Of a stretch of DNA of 64,000 nucleotides, positions 35,886 to 44,241 are shown piece after piece. Below the pieces are notes generated by a model. It was not told the origin of the DNA. It saw only the letters and a list, made by a program, of their open reading frames with translations, and ran no database searches. Made by a program: the position numbers and the translations under genes. Source of the DNA: Nonomuraea indica (GTDB taxonomy: Bacteria; Actinomycetota; Actinomycetes; Streptosporangiales; Streptosporangiaceae). The number at the start of each line of letters is the position of its first letter. The first letter of the stretch is position 1. The DNA is taken from NCBI RefSeq assembly GCF_002850745.1, contig NZ_KZ559481.1, positions 78,841 through 142,840 on the forward strand, given 5' to 3'.

Positions 35886-36109
35886 CCGCCGCCGGACCGC
35901 CGCCTGCGCGTGGCCCCCGCGTGGCCCGAGCGCGGCCTGCGCCCTTTCGGCCGCCTGCCGTCTCCCGGGCACTTCCGATCGTCCGCCTGCCCGGGCAACC
36001 CGGGTCCGGTGTCGATGCGTCACTACCGGCAGTGGCCCCGGACGCCCGGGGCCACACGGCCGGAATGTGGTGAGCGGGCGCCGGCAGGAGCGCTGACAGG
36101 AGGCAGCAC

Positions 36110-36598
36110 GTGGCAGATCGGGCGACATATCAGGACTTCGTGCTTGCGCGGTCCGACCTGCTGTTACGCACGTCCTACCTGCTGACCCGGGACTGGGCGC
36201 TGGCGGAGGACCTGCTGCAGGAGTCGCTGGCCAAGGCGTGGTTCGCCTGGCCGGGCGTGGAGGAGCCCGAGGCGTACGTGCGCAGGGTGCTCGTGACCAC
36301 CTACACGTCGTGGTGGCGGCGCCGGTGGCGCCGCGAGCTGCCGAGCGCCGACCTGCCCGACATCCCGGCCGGCGACGCCGCCGCCGGGCTGGGCGAGCGG
36401 GAGGCGCTCTGGCAGGCCGTGGGCCGGCTGCCCGCCAAGCAGCGCGCCGTGCTCGTGCTGCGCTTCTACGAGGACCTGCCCGTGACCGAGGTGGCCCGGC
36501 TGATGGGCTGCAATCCCGGCACGGTGAAGAGCCAGACGGCCAAGGCGCTGGCCAAGCTGCGCGTGGACGAGTCGATCGTGAGGGAGTTGCACCGGTGA
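36110..36598 (+). CDS. SigE-family ECF RNA polymerase sigma factor
   Basis: 162 aa. Region 2 includes DLLLRTSYLLTRDWALAEDL and LLQESLAKAWFAWP; region 4 includes LPAKQRAVLVLRFYEDLPVT and EVARLMGCNPGTVKSQTAKA. This matches the actinobacterial SigE-family (ECF41-unrelated) group. GTG 36110 follows GGAGG. Its stop overlaps the start of the next gene (GTGA), which encodes a one-pass membrane protein and probable regulator of this sigma factor. Confidence 0.92.
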   Translation: MADRATYQDFVLARSDLLLRTSYLLTRDWALAEDLLQESLAKAWFAWPGVEEPEAYVRRVLVTTYTSWWRRRWRRELPSADLPDIPAGDAAAGLGEREALWQAVGRLPAKQRAVLVLRFYEDLPVTEVARLMGCNPGTVKSQTAKALAKLRVDESIVRELHR

Positions 36599-37626
36599 CC
36601 GTACAGGATCTGCGGGACGTGCTGCGCGAGCGCGGCGAGGGGCCGGCGCCGGCGAACCCCTCCCGGCACGACCAGGTACGGGCGCGCATCCGCCGGATGC
36701 GCCGGCGCCGGCGCGCCGTCGTGGCCGCCGCCGCGGGGACGGCCGTGGCGGCGGTCGCCGCGCTCGGTCCGAGCCTTCTTCCCGGCGCGCAGGCCGCGCG
36801 CCCGGCCGACGGCACCGCGGTCGTCACCCGGAGCGCGGACCGGCCCGAACTGCCCGAGTCCTTCACCTCGGCGGACGGCGCCAGGTACCGGCGCCTGGGC
36901 ATGGCCTCCGTCGGCACGTCGTCCGGCAGGAAGACCACGATCACGATCCCCGTGACCGGCAAGCCGCTGGATCTGGCCTCCGTCTGTTCCGGGAGCGGCC
37001 GGAACCACGCCTCCCTCAAGATCACCGTCGGTCGCAGGCCCGTGTTCCCCGGTGTGTTCTGCCTGAAGGGCAGAAGGCTGATCTCGCTGCCCGTGCCGCA
37101 GGGCACCGGGAAGGAGGTCACGATCTCCTTCGACACGACGACCCAGGGCTGGGGTTGCGTGCGCGACAAGCCGTCCGATCCGTGCCGGAAGGTGAAGGAG
37201 GACCCGGCCGACTGGTCGCTGGCGGTGTACGAGTGGACGCCGCCCGAGCGGCCGGTGGAACCGCCCGCGCCGCGGGCGCTCCCGCGCCGCGAGGGTGACC
37301 TCACGCTGGAGGAGACCCGGTCGGGCACGTGGCCGCGCGAGTCCTCCGCCACGTTCCGGGTCCGAGGGGACGGCCGGGAAGTCGGCATCGACCAGATCTG
37401 CACCGGCGAGCTGGCCGACCGGCTGCGGTTCAGCTCCCGGGTGGACGGCCGGGACCTGGGCAGCAACACCTCGTGCGGCGTGTGGAAGAGCGGGTCGTTC
37501 CCGTCGGCGATGATGGGGATCACCGTGCCGAAGGGGAAGACGGTGACCATCACGGTGAAGGCGTCCATGCCGGCCGAGGCCCCGAACCGGCTCGTCCGTT
37601 GGTCGGTCGGCCTCTACCGGAAGTAG
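36595..37626 (+). CDS. Membrane-anchored partner of the SigE-type sigma factor
   Basis: 343 aa. A cytoplasmic Arg-rich N-terminal segment of about 40 residues (DLRDVLRERGEGPAPANPSR, then RRMRRRRR) precedes a membrane segment (42-60, AVVAAAAGTAVAAVAALG). The extracytoplasmic part has two related beta-domains of about 110 residues. Each has a central Cys pair and a TITVK/ITIPV strand (VCSGSGRNHA...FCLKGRR and ICTGELADRL...CGVWKSG). The layout suits an anti-sigma factor or signal receptor, but no zinc-type anti-sigma motif is present, so the role is inferred from position. Confidence 0.7.
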   Translation: MTVQDLRDVLRERGEGPAPANPSRHDQVRARIRRMRRRRRAVVAAAAGTAVAAVAALGPSLLPGAQAARPADGTAVVTRSADRPELPESFTSADGARYRRLGMASVGTSSGRKTTITIPVTGKPLDLASVCSGSGRNHASLKITVGRRPVFPGVFCLKGRRLISLPVPQGTGKEVTISFDTTTQGWGCVRDKPSDPCRKVKEDPADWSLAVYEWTPPERPVEPPAPRALPRREGDLTLEETRSGTWPRESSATFRVRGDGREVGIDQICTGELADRLRFSSRVDGRDLGSNTSCGVWKSGSFPSAMMGITVPKGKTVTITVKASMPAEAPNRLVRWSVGLYRK

Positions 37627-37645
37627 GAATTCTCCGCGTCCATCG

Positions 37646-38644
37646 GTGTTGCACCCGTATGTGACCAGGCTCTCGATCCTCGACCGCTCGCTCGTCCGGC
37701 AGGGACACCCGCCGGACGAGGCGCTGCGCGACACCGTCCGCTTCGCGCGGCAGGCCGAGGAGCTCGGCTACCACCGGTTCTGGGTGTCGGAGCACCACAG
37801 CGTCCCCGGCGCCGCGGGGTCCGCGCCGACCGTGCTGGCCGCCGCCGTTGCCGCCGCCACCTCCCGCATCCGGGTGGGCACCGGCGGGGTGATGCTGCCC
37901 AACCACCGGCCGCTGGTGGTGGCCGAGCAGTTCGGCGTGCTGGAGTCGCTGTACCCGGGCCGTGTCGACATGGGGCTCGGCCGGTCCGTGGGGTTCACGG
38001 GCGGCATCCGGCGGGCGTTGGGGGTCGGCAAGGAGGAGGCGGACGAGTTCGGCGACCGGCTGGCGGAGCTGCTCGGCTTCTTCACCGGGCGCTCCGCCTA
38101 TCCGGGCGTGCACGCGCTGCCCGCCGAGGGGCTCAGGCCGCAGGCGTTCGTGCTGGCCATGGGGGCGGGCGCGGACATCGCCGCCGCGCACGGGCTGCCG
38201 CTGGTGATCGGCGCGACGGGCGGGCGGGCCCGGGAGGCGGTGGGGCGGTACCGCGCCGGCTTCCGTCCCTCGACGTGGGCGGCGCGGCCGTACGTGGTGG
38301 CGGCGGTGGACGTCGCGGTCGGCCCGACGGCGCGGGAGGCGGCGCTGCTGCAGGTGCCGGAGGCGTGGTCCACGGCCCACGCCCGCGCCCGCGGCTCCTT
38401 CCCGCCGCTGCTCCCGCCGCAGGAGGTGCTGGCGCTGGAGATGACCGACCGGGAGCGGGCGCTGTTCGAGGAGGCGCGCAAGGGGCGCGTCCACGGGACG
38501 GCGCAGGAGGTCGCGCTGGAGCTGGCCGGCCTGGTGGAGCTGACGGGGGCGGACGAGGTGCTGGTGACCATGAACACCTACGACCTGGACCGCCGCCTCG
38601 ACTCCTACCGCCGGCTGGCGGCAGCCTGGCCCGCGACGGCGTGA
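37646..38644 (+). CDS. LLM-class flavin-dependent oxidoreductase
   Basis: About 332 aa luciferase-like TIM barrel using FMNH2 or F420. Typical segments are LDRSLVRQGHPPDEALRDTV, GYHRFWVSEHHSVPG, RIRVGTGGVMLPNHRPLVVA and FGVLESLYPGRVDMGLGRS. It belongs to the MsnO8-like group often found without an assigned substrate. The start is either GTG 37646 or GTG 37661; neither has a ribosome site. Only 19 nt separate it from the preceding gene. Confidence 0.9.
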   Translation: MLHPYVTRLSILDRSLVRQGHPPDEALRDTVRFARQAEELGYHRFWVSEHHSVPGAAGSAPTVLAAAVAAATSRIRVGTGGVMLPNHRPLVVAEQFGVLESLYPGRVDMGLGRSVGFTGGIRRALGVGKEEADEFGDRLAELLGFFTGRSAYPGVHALPAEGLRPQAFVLAMGAGADIAAAHGLPLVIGATGGRAREAVGRYRAGFRPSTWAARPYVVAAVDVAVGPTAREAALLQVPEAWSTAHARARGSFPPLLPPQEVLALEMTDRERALFEEARKGRVHGTAQEVALELAGLVELTGADEVLVTMNTYDLDRRLDSYRRLAAAWPATA

Positions 38645-38650
38645 CCCCGC

Positions 38651-39775
38651 TCAGCCGACGGGGTGCCACTCGTGCAGGGCGAACGGCACGCCGTCCCTGA
38701 TGTGCGCGAGCGCGGCGTCCGGATAGCCGACCATGTCGTGCGGCAGCTTGTCCAGCGGCCACCAGCCGAGCTCGGAGCACTTGTGCGGCTCGGCGTTGTA
38801 CGGCTCGCCCCGCCACCGGGTGGCGGCGAAGAACAGGCCGACCCGCTCCGGCGCCCGGTGCATGACGTGGACGAACGTCAGGTCGGCCGGGTCGAGGACG
38901 ACGCCCGTCTCCTCGCGCGCCTCGCGCACCGCGGCCTCGATCACCGACTCCCCCGCCTCCAGGTGGCCGGAGGGCAGGTGCCACAGGCCGTCGCCGTACC
39001 CGGTGCCCGCCCGCCGCCCCAGCAGCACCTCGCGCACGCGAGCACCCGTCGGGGGTGCGCCCGTCGGGGGTGCGCCCGTCGGGGGTGCGCCCGTCGGGGG
39101 TGCGCCCGTCCGCGCCCTGCCGCCCGGCCCGCCCGGCGCGAGCCCGCCGTCCCCTACGGATCCGCCGCCCCGCATGAGCCTGCCGTCCGGCATGAACTCG
39201 TCGTCCCGTACGGGCCCGTCCTCCCACGTGGGCCCGCCGTCCCGCGTAGGGCCGCCGTTCCCTGTGCGGCCGCCGTCCCACGTGGGCCCGCCGTCCCGCG
39301 TACGGCCGCCGTTCCCTGTGCGGCCGCCGTCCCACGTGGGCCCGCCGTCCCGTGCGGGCCGGAGCAGGAGGACGTGCACGTCCACGATGGCGCGGAAGCG
39401 CTGCCGGACCCGCCGCGGCGGGGGCTCGCGGCGCCGGTCGAGCGCCTGGACCCACTTGACGGCCACCGCGGCCACCTGGATCAGCTCGGCGCGCAGGGCG
39501 GCCGGGTCGTCCTCGGCGAACGCCTCCAGGACCTCCTCGTGCAGGACGTGCCGCCACGTCAGCGCGCCGCGCGCGGCCGCCTCCGTCACCTCCCGCTTGG
39601 CCCGGCCGGCGGCCTCACCCGCCTCCCGGACCCCGCCGGCGCCCACGAGGGCCGTGCGCCCCGTGCCGTCGGGGAAGTCCTGGAACCCCCACATCGCGTC
39701 CTGCGCGGCGCGCTCGGCCGCGACCTCGGCCAGCACACCGCGCAGGGAGCCGGACGCCTCACCGTCATGTGTCAT
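38651..39775 (-). CDS. MazG-like/NUDIX fusion protein with internal repeat insert
   Basis: 374 aa. Residues 10-115 (ERAAQDAMWGFQDFPDGTG, TWRHVLHEEVLEAFAEDDPA) resemble small MazG-like proteins; the EExxE metal motif is Glu80-Glu81 with Glu84. Residues 125-374 are a NUDIX hydrolase with an intact NUDIX box at 270-292 (Gly270, Glu276, Arg284-Glu285, Glu288-Glu289, Gly291). Between the first two NUDIX beta strands (DVHVLLLRP and REVLLGRR) sit about 105 residues of repeats: 6-residue xDGGxT units, then TGAPP four times. Both catalytic parts look intact, so the insert is probably a tolerated surface loop. Likely a nucleotide-pool cleaner. Confidence 0.85.
   Translation of the reverse strand: MTHDGEASGSLRGVLAEVAAERAAQDAMWGFQDFPDGTGRTALVGAGGVREAGEAAGRAKREVTEAAARGALTWRHVLHEEVLEAFAEDDPAALRAELIQVAAVAVKWVQALDRRREPPPRRVRQRFRAIVDVHVLLLRPARDGGPTWDGGRTGNGGRTRDGGPTWDGGRTGNGGPTRDGGPTWEDGPVRDDEFMPDGRLMRGGGSVGDGGLAPGGPGGRARTGAPPTGAPPTGAPPTGAPPTGARVREVLLGRRAGTGYGDGLWHLPSGHLEAGESVIEAAVREAREETGVVLDPADLTFVHVMHRAPERVGLFFAATRWRGEPYNAEPHKCSELGWWPLDKLPHDMVGYPDAALAHIRDGVPFALHEWHPVG
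39046..39105. repeat. 15-nt minisatellite, four perfect copies, in the NUDIX fusion gene
   Basis: Unit ccgtcgggggtgcgc repeated four times without mismatch. It encodes TGAPP x4 on the minus strand. Perfect identity suggests recent or ongoing expansion. Confidence 0.95.
39223..39360. repeat. 54-nt tandem repeat, 2.5 copies, in the NUDIX fusion gene
   Basis: Copies at 39223-39276 and 39277-39330 and a partial one to 39360, nearly identical. Each encodes 18 residues composed of three 6-residue xDGGxT units, so there is a shorter ancestral period of 18 nt. Confidence 0.92.
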
Positions 39776-39949
39776 GGCTCAGGAGTCTGCCCGATCGGCC
39801 TCCGGCTCGGGGGCGCGAACGACAGGGTGGGCCACATCCTGCGGGCGCGAATGCCCACACATGCCTCAGCGGACGGCCGGCGGGGACTCCAGGACCCGGC
39901 CAGGACGGGGACGCGGATCTGTCGGTGGCGGGGAGTAGGGTTGCGGACC

Positions 39950-40774
39950 ATGGACCGGCAACTCACCCTCATGGCCGTGCACGCCCACCCCGACGACGAG
40001 TGCCTGAGCACCGGCGGCGTCCTCGCCCGCTACACCGCTGAGGGCATCCGCACCGTGCTGGTCACCTGCACCAACGGCGAGCAGGGCGACGGCCCCGGAG
40101 GCGTCAAGCCGGGCGACGACGGCCACGACGACGCGGCGGTCGCCGAGCGGCGGCTGGCCGAGCTGCGCGAGTCGGTCTCCGTGCTCGGCATCGACCACCT
40201 GGAGCTGCTCGGCTACCGCGACTCCGGCATGGACGGGTGGGAGACCAACAACCACCCCGACGCGTTCGCCAACGTGCCCGTCGACACGGCCGCGGCCCGC
40301 CTCGCCGAGCTGATGGAGCGCTACCGGCCCGACGTGGTCGTCACCTACGACGAGACCGGCGGCAGCGGCTACTTCCACCCCGACCACGTCCAGGCTCACC
40401 GCATCACCGCCGCGGCCGTCGAGGCGTCCGGCGTCCCGGCCAAGTTCTACTACACCGCGATCCCCCGCTCGGCGATCAAGCGGATGTTCGAGTTCATGCG
40501 TGAGAGCGGGGCCGACCTGGGCGACTTCCAGCCGTCCGACGACTTCGGCACTCCCGACGAGCTGGTCACCACGGTCGTCGACGTCGCCCCCTACGTGGAG
40601 CGCAAGCTCAAGGCGCTGATGGCCCACGAGAGCCAGGGCGAGAACATCTTCCTGCTCCGCATGCCGGAGGAGACGCAGCGTCAGGCGTTCTCCCACGAGG
40701 CGTTCATCCGGGTCCTGTCCCGCGTCGACGCCCCCGACCACGAGGACGACCTGTTCGCCGGCCTGCGCCCATGA
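39950..40774 (+). CDS. PIG-L/LmbE-family zinc deacetylase (MshB/Mca-like)
   Basis: 274 aa. The zinc-binding HPDD is at residues 13-16 (VHAHPDDECLSTGG) and the third ligand lies in YFHPDHVQAH. The family comprises GlcNAc-inositol deacetylase MshB and mycothiol S-conjugate amidase Mca; the extended C-terminal part (FAGLRP end, HESQGENIFLLRMPEE) fits this actinobacterial branch. It could take part in mycothiol synthesis or detoxification. ATG 39950 has a GGGGAG site upstream. It overlaps the next NUDIX gene by 4 nt. Confidence 0.88.
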   Translation: MDRQLTLMAVHAHPDDECLSTGGVLARYTAEGIRTVLVTCTNGEQGDGPGGVKPGDDGHDDAAVAERRLAELRESVSVLGIDHLELLGYRDSGMDGWETNNHPDAFANVPVDTAAARLAELMERYRPDVVVTYDETGGSGYFHPDHVQAHRITAAAVEASGVPAKFYYTAIPRSAIKRMFEFMRESGADLGDFQPSDDFGTPDELVTTVVDVAPYVERKLKALMAHESQGENIFLLRMPEETQRQAFSHEAFIRVLSRVDAPDHEDDLFAGLRP

Positions 40775-41241
40775 CCCAGGCCGACCCGGTGGCCGTGGCA
40801 CACGACCTGGTGGCGCGGGCCCGTCGCGACGGTGTCGGCAAGCTGGTGGTCGGGGCCGTCGTGCACCGCGCGGGCCGGGTGCTGCTGCTGCGCCGCTCGG
40901 CCCGCGACGCTTTCCTGCCGGGCATCGAGGAGTTGCCCTCCGGCGGCGTCGAGGACGGCGAGGACCTGATGTCCGCGCTCGGCAGGGAGCTGGTGGAGGA
41001 GATCGGCTGGAGCGGGCCGCCGACCGGCGACTTCGCCGCGACGTTCGACTACACGTCGGGTTCGGGCCGCAGGGCCCGCCAGGTCACGTTCGCGGTGCCC
41101 TACCCCGACGGTCCGGTGGTCCTGTCGGACGAGCACGAGTCCTACCGCTGGGCCGAGGTGGGCGACCTCGACGGCTCGGACGTGACCCCGGAGACGGCCC
41201 GCACCGTCCGCGCCTGGGCCGCGACCGTCCACCCCACCTGA
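40771..41241 (+). CDS. NUDIX hydrolase
   Basis: 156 aa with a canonical NUDIX box GGVEDGEDLMSALGRELVEEIGW. It hydrolyses a nucleoside-diphosphate-linked compound. ATG 40771 overlaps the PIG-L stop (ATGA), so the two are translationally coupled; the NUDIX product may act in the same detoxification or thiol pathway. Substrate unknown. Confidence 0.9.
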   Translation: MTQADPVAVAHDLVARARRDGVGKLVVGAVVHRAGRVLLLRRSARDAFLPGIEELPSGGVEDGEDLMSALGRELVEEIGWSGPPTGDFAATFDYTSGSGRRARQVTFAVPYPDGPVVLSDEHESYRWAEVGDLDGSDVTPETARTVRAWAATVHPT

Positions 41242-41367
41242 CCACCGCCGTACACCGTGCGAGGCCAGGCGAGGGGCCAGACACGCGGGGCGTCACACGG
41301 GCCGCGCATCACACGGCAGGCATCAAGCAGGCGACGCGTCAGGCGGCCGGGCATCAAGCAGGCGGCG

Positions 41368-41442
41368 CGTCACGAGGCCGGGCGTCACGAGGCCGGGCGT
41401 CACGAGGCCGGGCGTCACGAGGCCGGGCGTCACGAGGGCGGG
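41368..41442. repeat. 15-nt minisatellite at the 3' end of a LacI gene
   Basis: Four perfect copies of cgtcacgaggccggg (41368-41427) and a fifth degenerate one reaching into the stop codon region of the LacI gene. The 126 nt to the left hold older, diverged units. It forms most of the gap between convergent NUDIX and lacI genes. Noncoding. Confidence 0.93.
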
Positions 41443-42452
41443 GGGATCTCTCCGGAGCCGCGGGGGATGAGACGGGTGGGGATGACGAGGCGGCGGGCCG
41501 CCTTGGAGCGGTGGCCGTCGAGTCGTGACAGCACCAGCTCGGCGGCGGCCGCGCCGATCGCGGCCGGGTCCTGGGCGACGACCGTCAGCGGCGGGTCGAG
41601 CACCTCCGCGAGGGTGAGGTCGTCGAACCCGACGAGCGCCACGTCGCGCCGCCCCGTTCGGGCGAGGGCCACGACGGCGCCCATGGAGGCGAAGTTGTTC
41701 GCCGCGAACAGAGCCGTCGGCGGGTCGGGCAGCGCCAGCAGCCGCAGCACGGCGGCGCAGGCCGCCTCCTGGTCGTGGCCGCTCTCGACGAGCATCCGGT
41801 CGAACGGCACGCCCGCCGCCTCCAGGGCGTCGCGGTAGCCCTGGAAGCGTTCGCGGCGGGTGTAGAGGGTGGCGGGCAGGTCGCCGACGAAGCCGATCCT
41901 GCGGTGCCCGCCCGCGAGGAGGTGCGCGACGCCATCGCGGGCGCCGTCGCGGTTGCCGCTGACCACCTGGTCGGCGGCCATCCCGACGGCCGGGCGGTCG
42001 AGGAAGACGACCGGCAGCCCGGCCGCCCGTTCGGCGCGCAGGTGGCGGTGGTCGCCGGTGGCGGACGGCACCACCATGAGGGCGCTGACCCTGCGCGCCA
42101 GGAACGTGGCGATCAGCGACTGCTCCAGGTCGGCCGTCTCGCTCGAGGAGCCGACGATGAGGGTCAGGCCGCGGGCGCGGACGGCGCTCTCGACGGCGCC
42201 CGCGACCGTGCCGAAGAACGGGTTGCCCATCTCGGGAATGACCAGGCCGATCGCGGCGTCGCGGGCGCCGACCCGCATGTTGCGGGCCATCAGGTTGGGC
42301 TGGTAGCCCAGCCTGCGCACCGCCGCGAGGACGCGCTCGCGGGTGTCGGCCGCGACGGGTCCGTCGTCGTTGAGCACCCGCGAGACGGTCTTGGCGGTCA
42401 CGCCGACCTCGCGGGCGACGTCTGCCATCGTGGGGCGCCGCATTCCGACCAT
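41430..42452 (-). CDS. LacI-family regulator of the 42-46 kb sugar locus
   Basis: 340 aa. Headpiece TMADVAREVGVTAKTVSRVLN and hinge NLMARNMRVGARD are followed by a sugar-binding-type core. It is the fourth gene of the importer operon, starting 13 nt after the ATPase stop. Its probable operator is the tandem palindrome at 45293-45324 between the importer and kinase promoters, so it would control its own expression with the operon. ATG 42452 or 42443 may be used. Confidence 0.9.
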   Translation of the reverse strand: MVGMRRPTMADVAREVGVTAKTVSRVLNDDGPVAADTRERVLAAVRRLGYQPNLMARNMRVGARDAAIGLVIPEMGNPFFGTVAGAVESAVRARGLTLIVGSSSETADLEQSLIATFLARRVSALMVVPSATGDHRHLRAERAAGLPVVFLDRPAVGMAADQVVSGNRDGARDGVAHLLAGGHRRIGFVGDLPATLYTRRERFQGYRDALEAAGVPFDRMLVESGHDQEAACAAVLRLLALPDPPTALFAANNFASMGAVVALARTGRRDVALVGFDDLTLAEVLDPPLTVVAQDPAAIGAAAAELVLSRLDGHRSKAARRLVIPTRLIPRGSGEIPPPS

Positions 42453-42465
42453 GGTAGTGGCCCGG

Positions 42466-43272
42466 CTACAGCCCGATCGCCTCCGCTGCGCCCTGGTCGG
42501 CGACCACCGTCCTGCCGTCCTTGACCTGCATCGCCCCGGTCATGATGGCGACGACCTGAGCCATGTTGTAGTCGCCCGGTCTGATCTGGGCGACCCGGCG
42601 ACCGAGCCGCTGGACGTGGATGCGGTCGGCGATCTCGAACACGTGCGGCATGTTGTGGCTGATCAGCACGACAGGGGTGCCGCTGTCGCGGACCCGCCTG
42701 ATCATGTCGAGCACCTGGCCCGACTCCTTGACGCCGAGCGCGGCGGTGGGCTCGTCCATGACGACGACGTTGGAGGCCCATGCGACGGCCCTGGCCACGG
42801 CGACGCCCTGCCGCTGGCCGCCGGACAGCGACTCGACGGGCTGCGTGAGCGAGCGCAGGCCGATCTTGAGGTCGGCCATGTGCCGGGCCGACTCCTCGCG
42901 CATGCGCCTCTTGTCCAGCATCCGGAACACGGTGCCGAGCAGCCCCGGCTTGCGGATCTCCCGGCCGAGGAACATGTTCGTGGCGATGTCGAGGGAGGCG
43001 GCGACGGCGAGGTCCTGGTAGACGGTCTCGATGCCGTGCCGGCGCGCCTCCAGCGGGTCACGGAAGCGCACGGCCTTGCCGTCGAGGAGGATCTCGCCCT
43101 CGTCCGGCTGCAGGGCGCCGGTCAGCGCCTTGATGAGGCTCGTCTTGCCGGCGCCGTTGTCGCCGATGACCGCGAGCACCTCACCGGGCATCAGATCGAA
43201 GTCCGCGCCGTCGAGCGCGGTGACGTGGCCGTAGCGTTTGACCAGGCCGCGAGCCTGGAGCACGGGGGTCAT
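42466..43272 (-). CDS. Monosaccharide ABC importer ATPase (FrcA-like)
   Basis: 268 aa single-domain ATPase of the CUT2 type, as in FrcA of fructose importers, not the duplicated RbsA/XylG form. Walker A GDNGAGKTS (37-45), signature LSGGQRQGVAVARA and Walker B VVVMDEPTAAL are present. ATG 43272 overlaps the permease stop (ATGA). Confidence 0.9.
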   Translation of the reverse strand: MTPVLQARGLVKRYGHVTALDGADFDLMPGEVLAVIGDNGAGKTSLIKALTGALQPDEGEILLDGKAVRFRDPLEARRHGIETVYQDLAVAASLDIATNMFLGREIRKPGLLGTVFRMLDKRRMREESARHMADLKIGLRSLTQPVESLSGGQRQGVAVARAVAWASNVVVMDEPTAALGVKESGQVLDMIRRVRDSGTPVVLISHNMPHVFEIADRIHVQRLGRRVAQIRPGDYNMAQVVAIMTGAMQVKDGRTVVADQGAAEAIGL

Positions 43273-44240
43273 CGGTTCCTCCTGCGGGACAGCTGGTCGA
43301 CGGTGACGGCGAGGATGACCAGGATGCCGGTGATGAGGGTCTGGTAGATCGACGGTACGCCCATGAGCTGCAGCCCGTTGCGGAACACCCCCACGATCAG
43401 GGCGCCGATCAACGTGCCGAGCACCAGCCCCCGCCCGCCGAACAGGCTCGTGCCGCCGAGGACGACCGCGGTGATGCTGTCGAGGTTGTCGGTCTGCCCC
43501 GCCTGCGGGTCGCCCACTCCGGTGCGCGACACCAGCAGCAGGGCGGCGATGCCGTACACGAAACCGGCGACCGTGTAGACGCCGACGATGAGCCGGTTGG
43601 TGCGGATGCCGGTCAGCCGGGCCACCTCGGGGCTGTTGCCGAGCGCGTACACGTGGCGGCCCCAGGCGGTCTGGCCGAGCAGGTAGGCGAACAGCAGGAA
43701 CAGCAGGATGGTGAGCAGGGAGCCGTAGGTGACGTTCGTCCCGCCGAGGTTGAAGGTCTGGCCCAGGTACGTCATCGCGGGCGGCAGGTCGGTGACCGTC
43801 TGGTCCTGCGAGTAGATGTGGGTCAGCGCGAAGACCACGTTGAGCATGCCGAGGGTCACGATGAACGGCGGCAGCGAGATCTTCATCACGAGCAGCCCGT
43901 TGAGCAGCCCGAACGCCGCGCAGACGGCAAGCCCGGCGGCGATGGCGAGCAGCGGCGGCAGGCCGCTGTCGACGGCCAGCTTCGTCATCACGATTCCGCC
44001 GAACGCCATGATGGCGCCGTTCGACAGGTCGATGCCCGCGGTCAGGATGATCAGCGTCTGGCCGATGGCGAGCGTGCCGACGACCATGACCTGCTGGATG
44101 ATGAGCGAGAAGTTGCCCCCGGTGAGGAACTGCTCGGAGTTGACCGAGAAGAACACGCACGCCAGCAGCAGCGCCGCCAGCGGGCCCGCGGTGGGGGTGG
44201 TGATGAGACGCCGCGGCAGCGTCGCTTCCATGACGGCCAT
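43269..44240 (-). CDS. Monosaccharide ABC importer permease (RbsC/FrcC-like)
   Basis: 323 aa with eight or more hydrophobic segments. CUT2 signatures are TAGIDLSNGAIMAFGGIV, ALGNSPEVARLTGIRTNRL and VVLGGTSLFGGRGLVLGTLI. Starts 1 nt after the binding-protein stop. Homodimeric pore of a pentose/hexose importer. Confidence 0.92.
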   Translation of the reverse strand: MAVMEATLPRRLITTPTAGPLAALLLACVFFSVNSEQFLTGGNFSLIIQQVMVVGTLAIGQTLIILTAGIDLSNGAIMAFGGIVMTKLAVDSGLPPLLAIAAGLAVCAAFGLLNGLLVMKISLPPFIVTLGMLNVVFALTHIYSQDQTVTDLPPAMTYLGQTFNLGGTNVTYGSLLTILLFLLFAYLLGQTAWGRHVYALGNSPEVARLTGIRTNRLIVGVYTVAGFVYGIAALLLVSRTGVGDPQAGQTDNLDSITAVVLGGTSLFGGRGLVLGTLIGALIVGVFRNGLQLMGVPSIYQTLITGILVILAVTVDQLSRRRNR

Positions 44241-44241
44241 G

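Noticed and set aside
33849-37568. Minus-strand open frame of about 1240 codons
   Set aside because: Lies antisense to the permeases, adenylate cyclase and sigma factor, whose motifs are complete. Composition is typical of GC-rich antisense shadows.
39046-39360. Possible CRISPR-like array
   Set aside because: Units abut without unique spacers and encode in-frame peptide repeats. No cas genes in the window.
41257-41838. Plus-strand frame with RHEAG repeats
   Set aside because: The repeats are just the noncoding 15-nt minisatellite translated, and the rest is antisense to the LacI gene.
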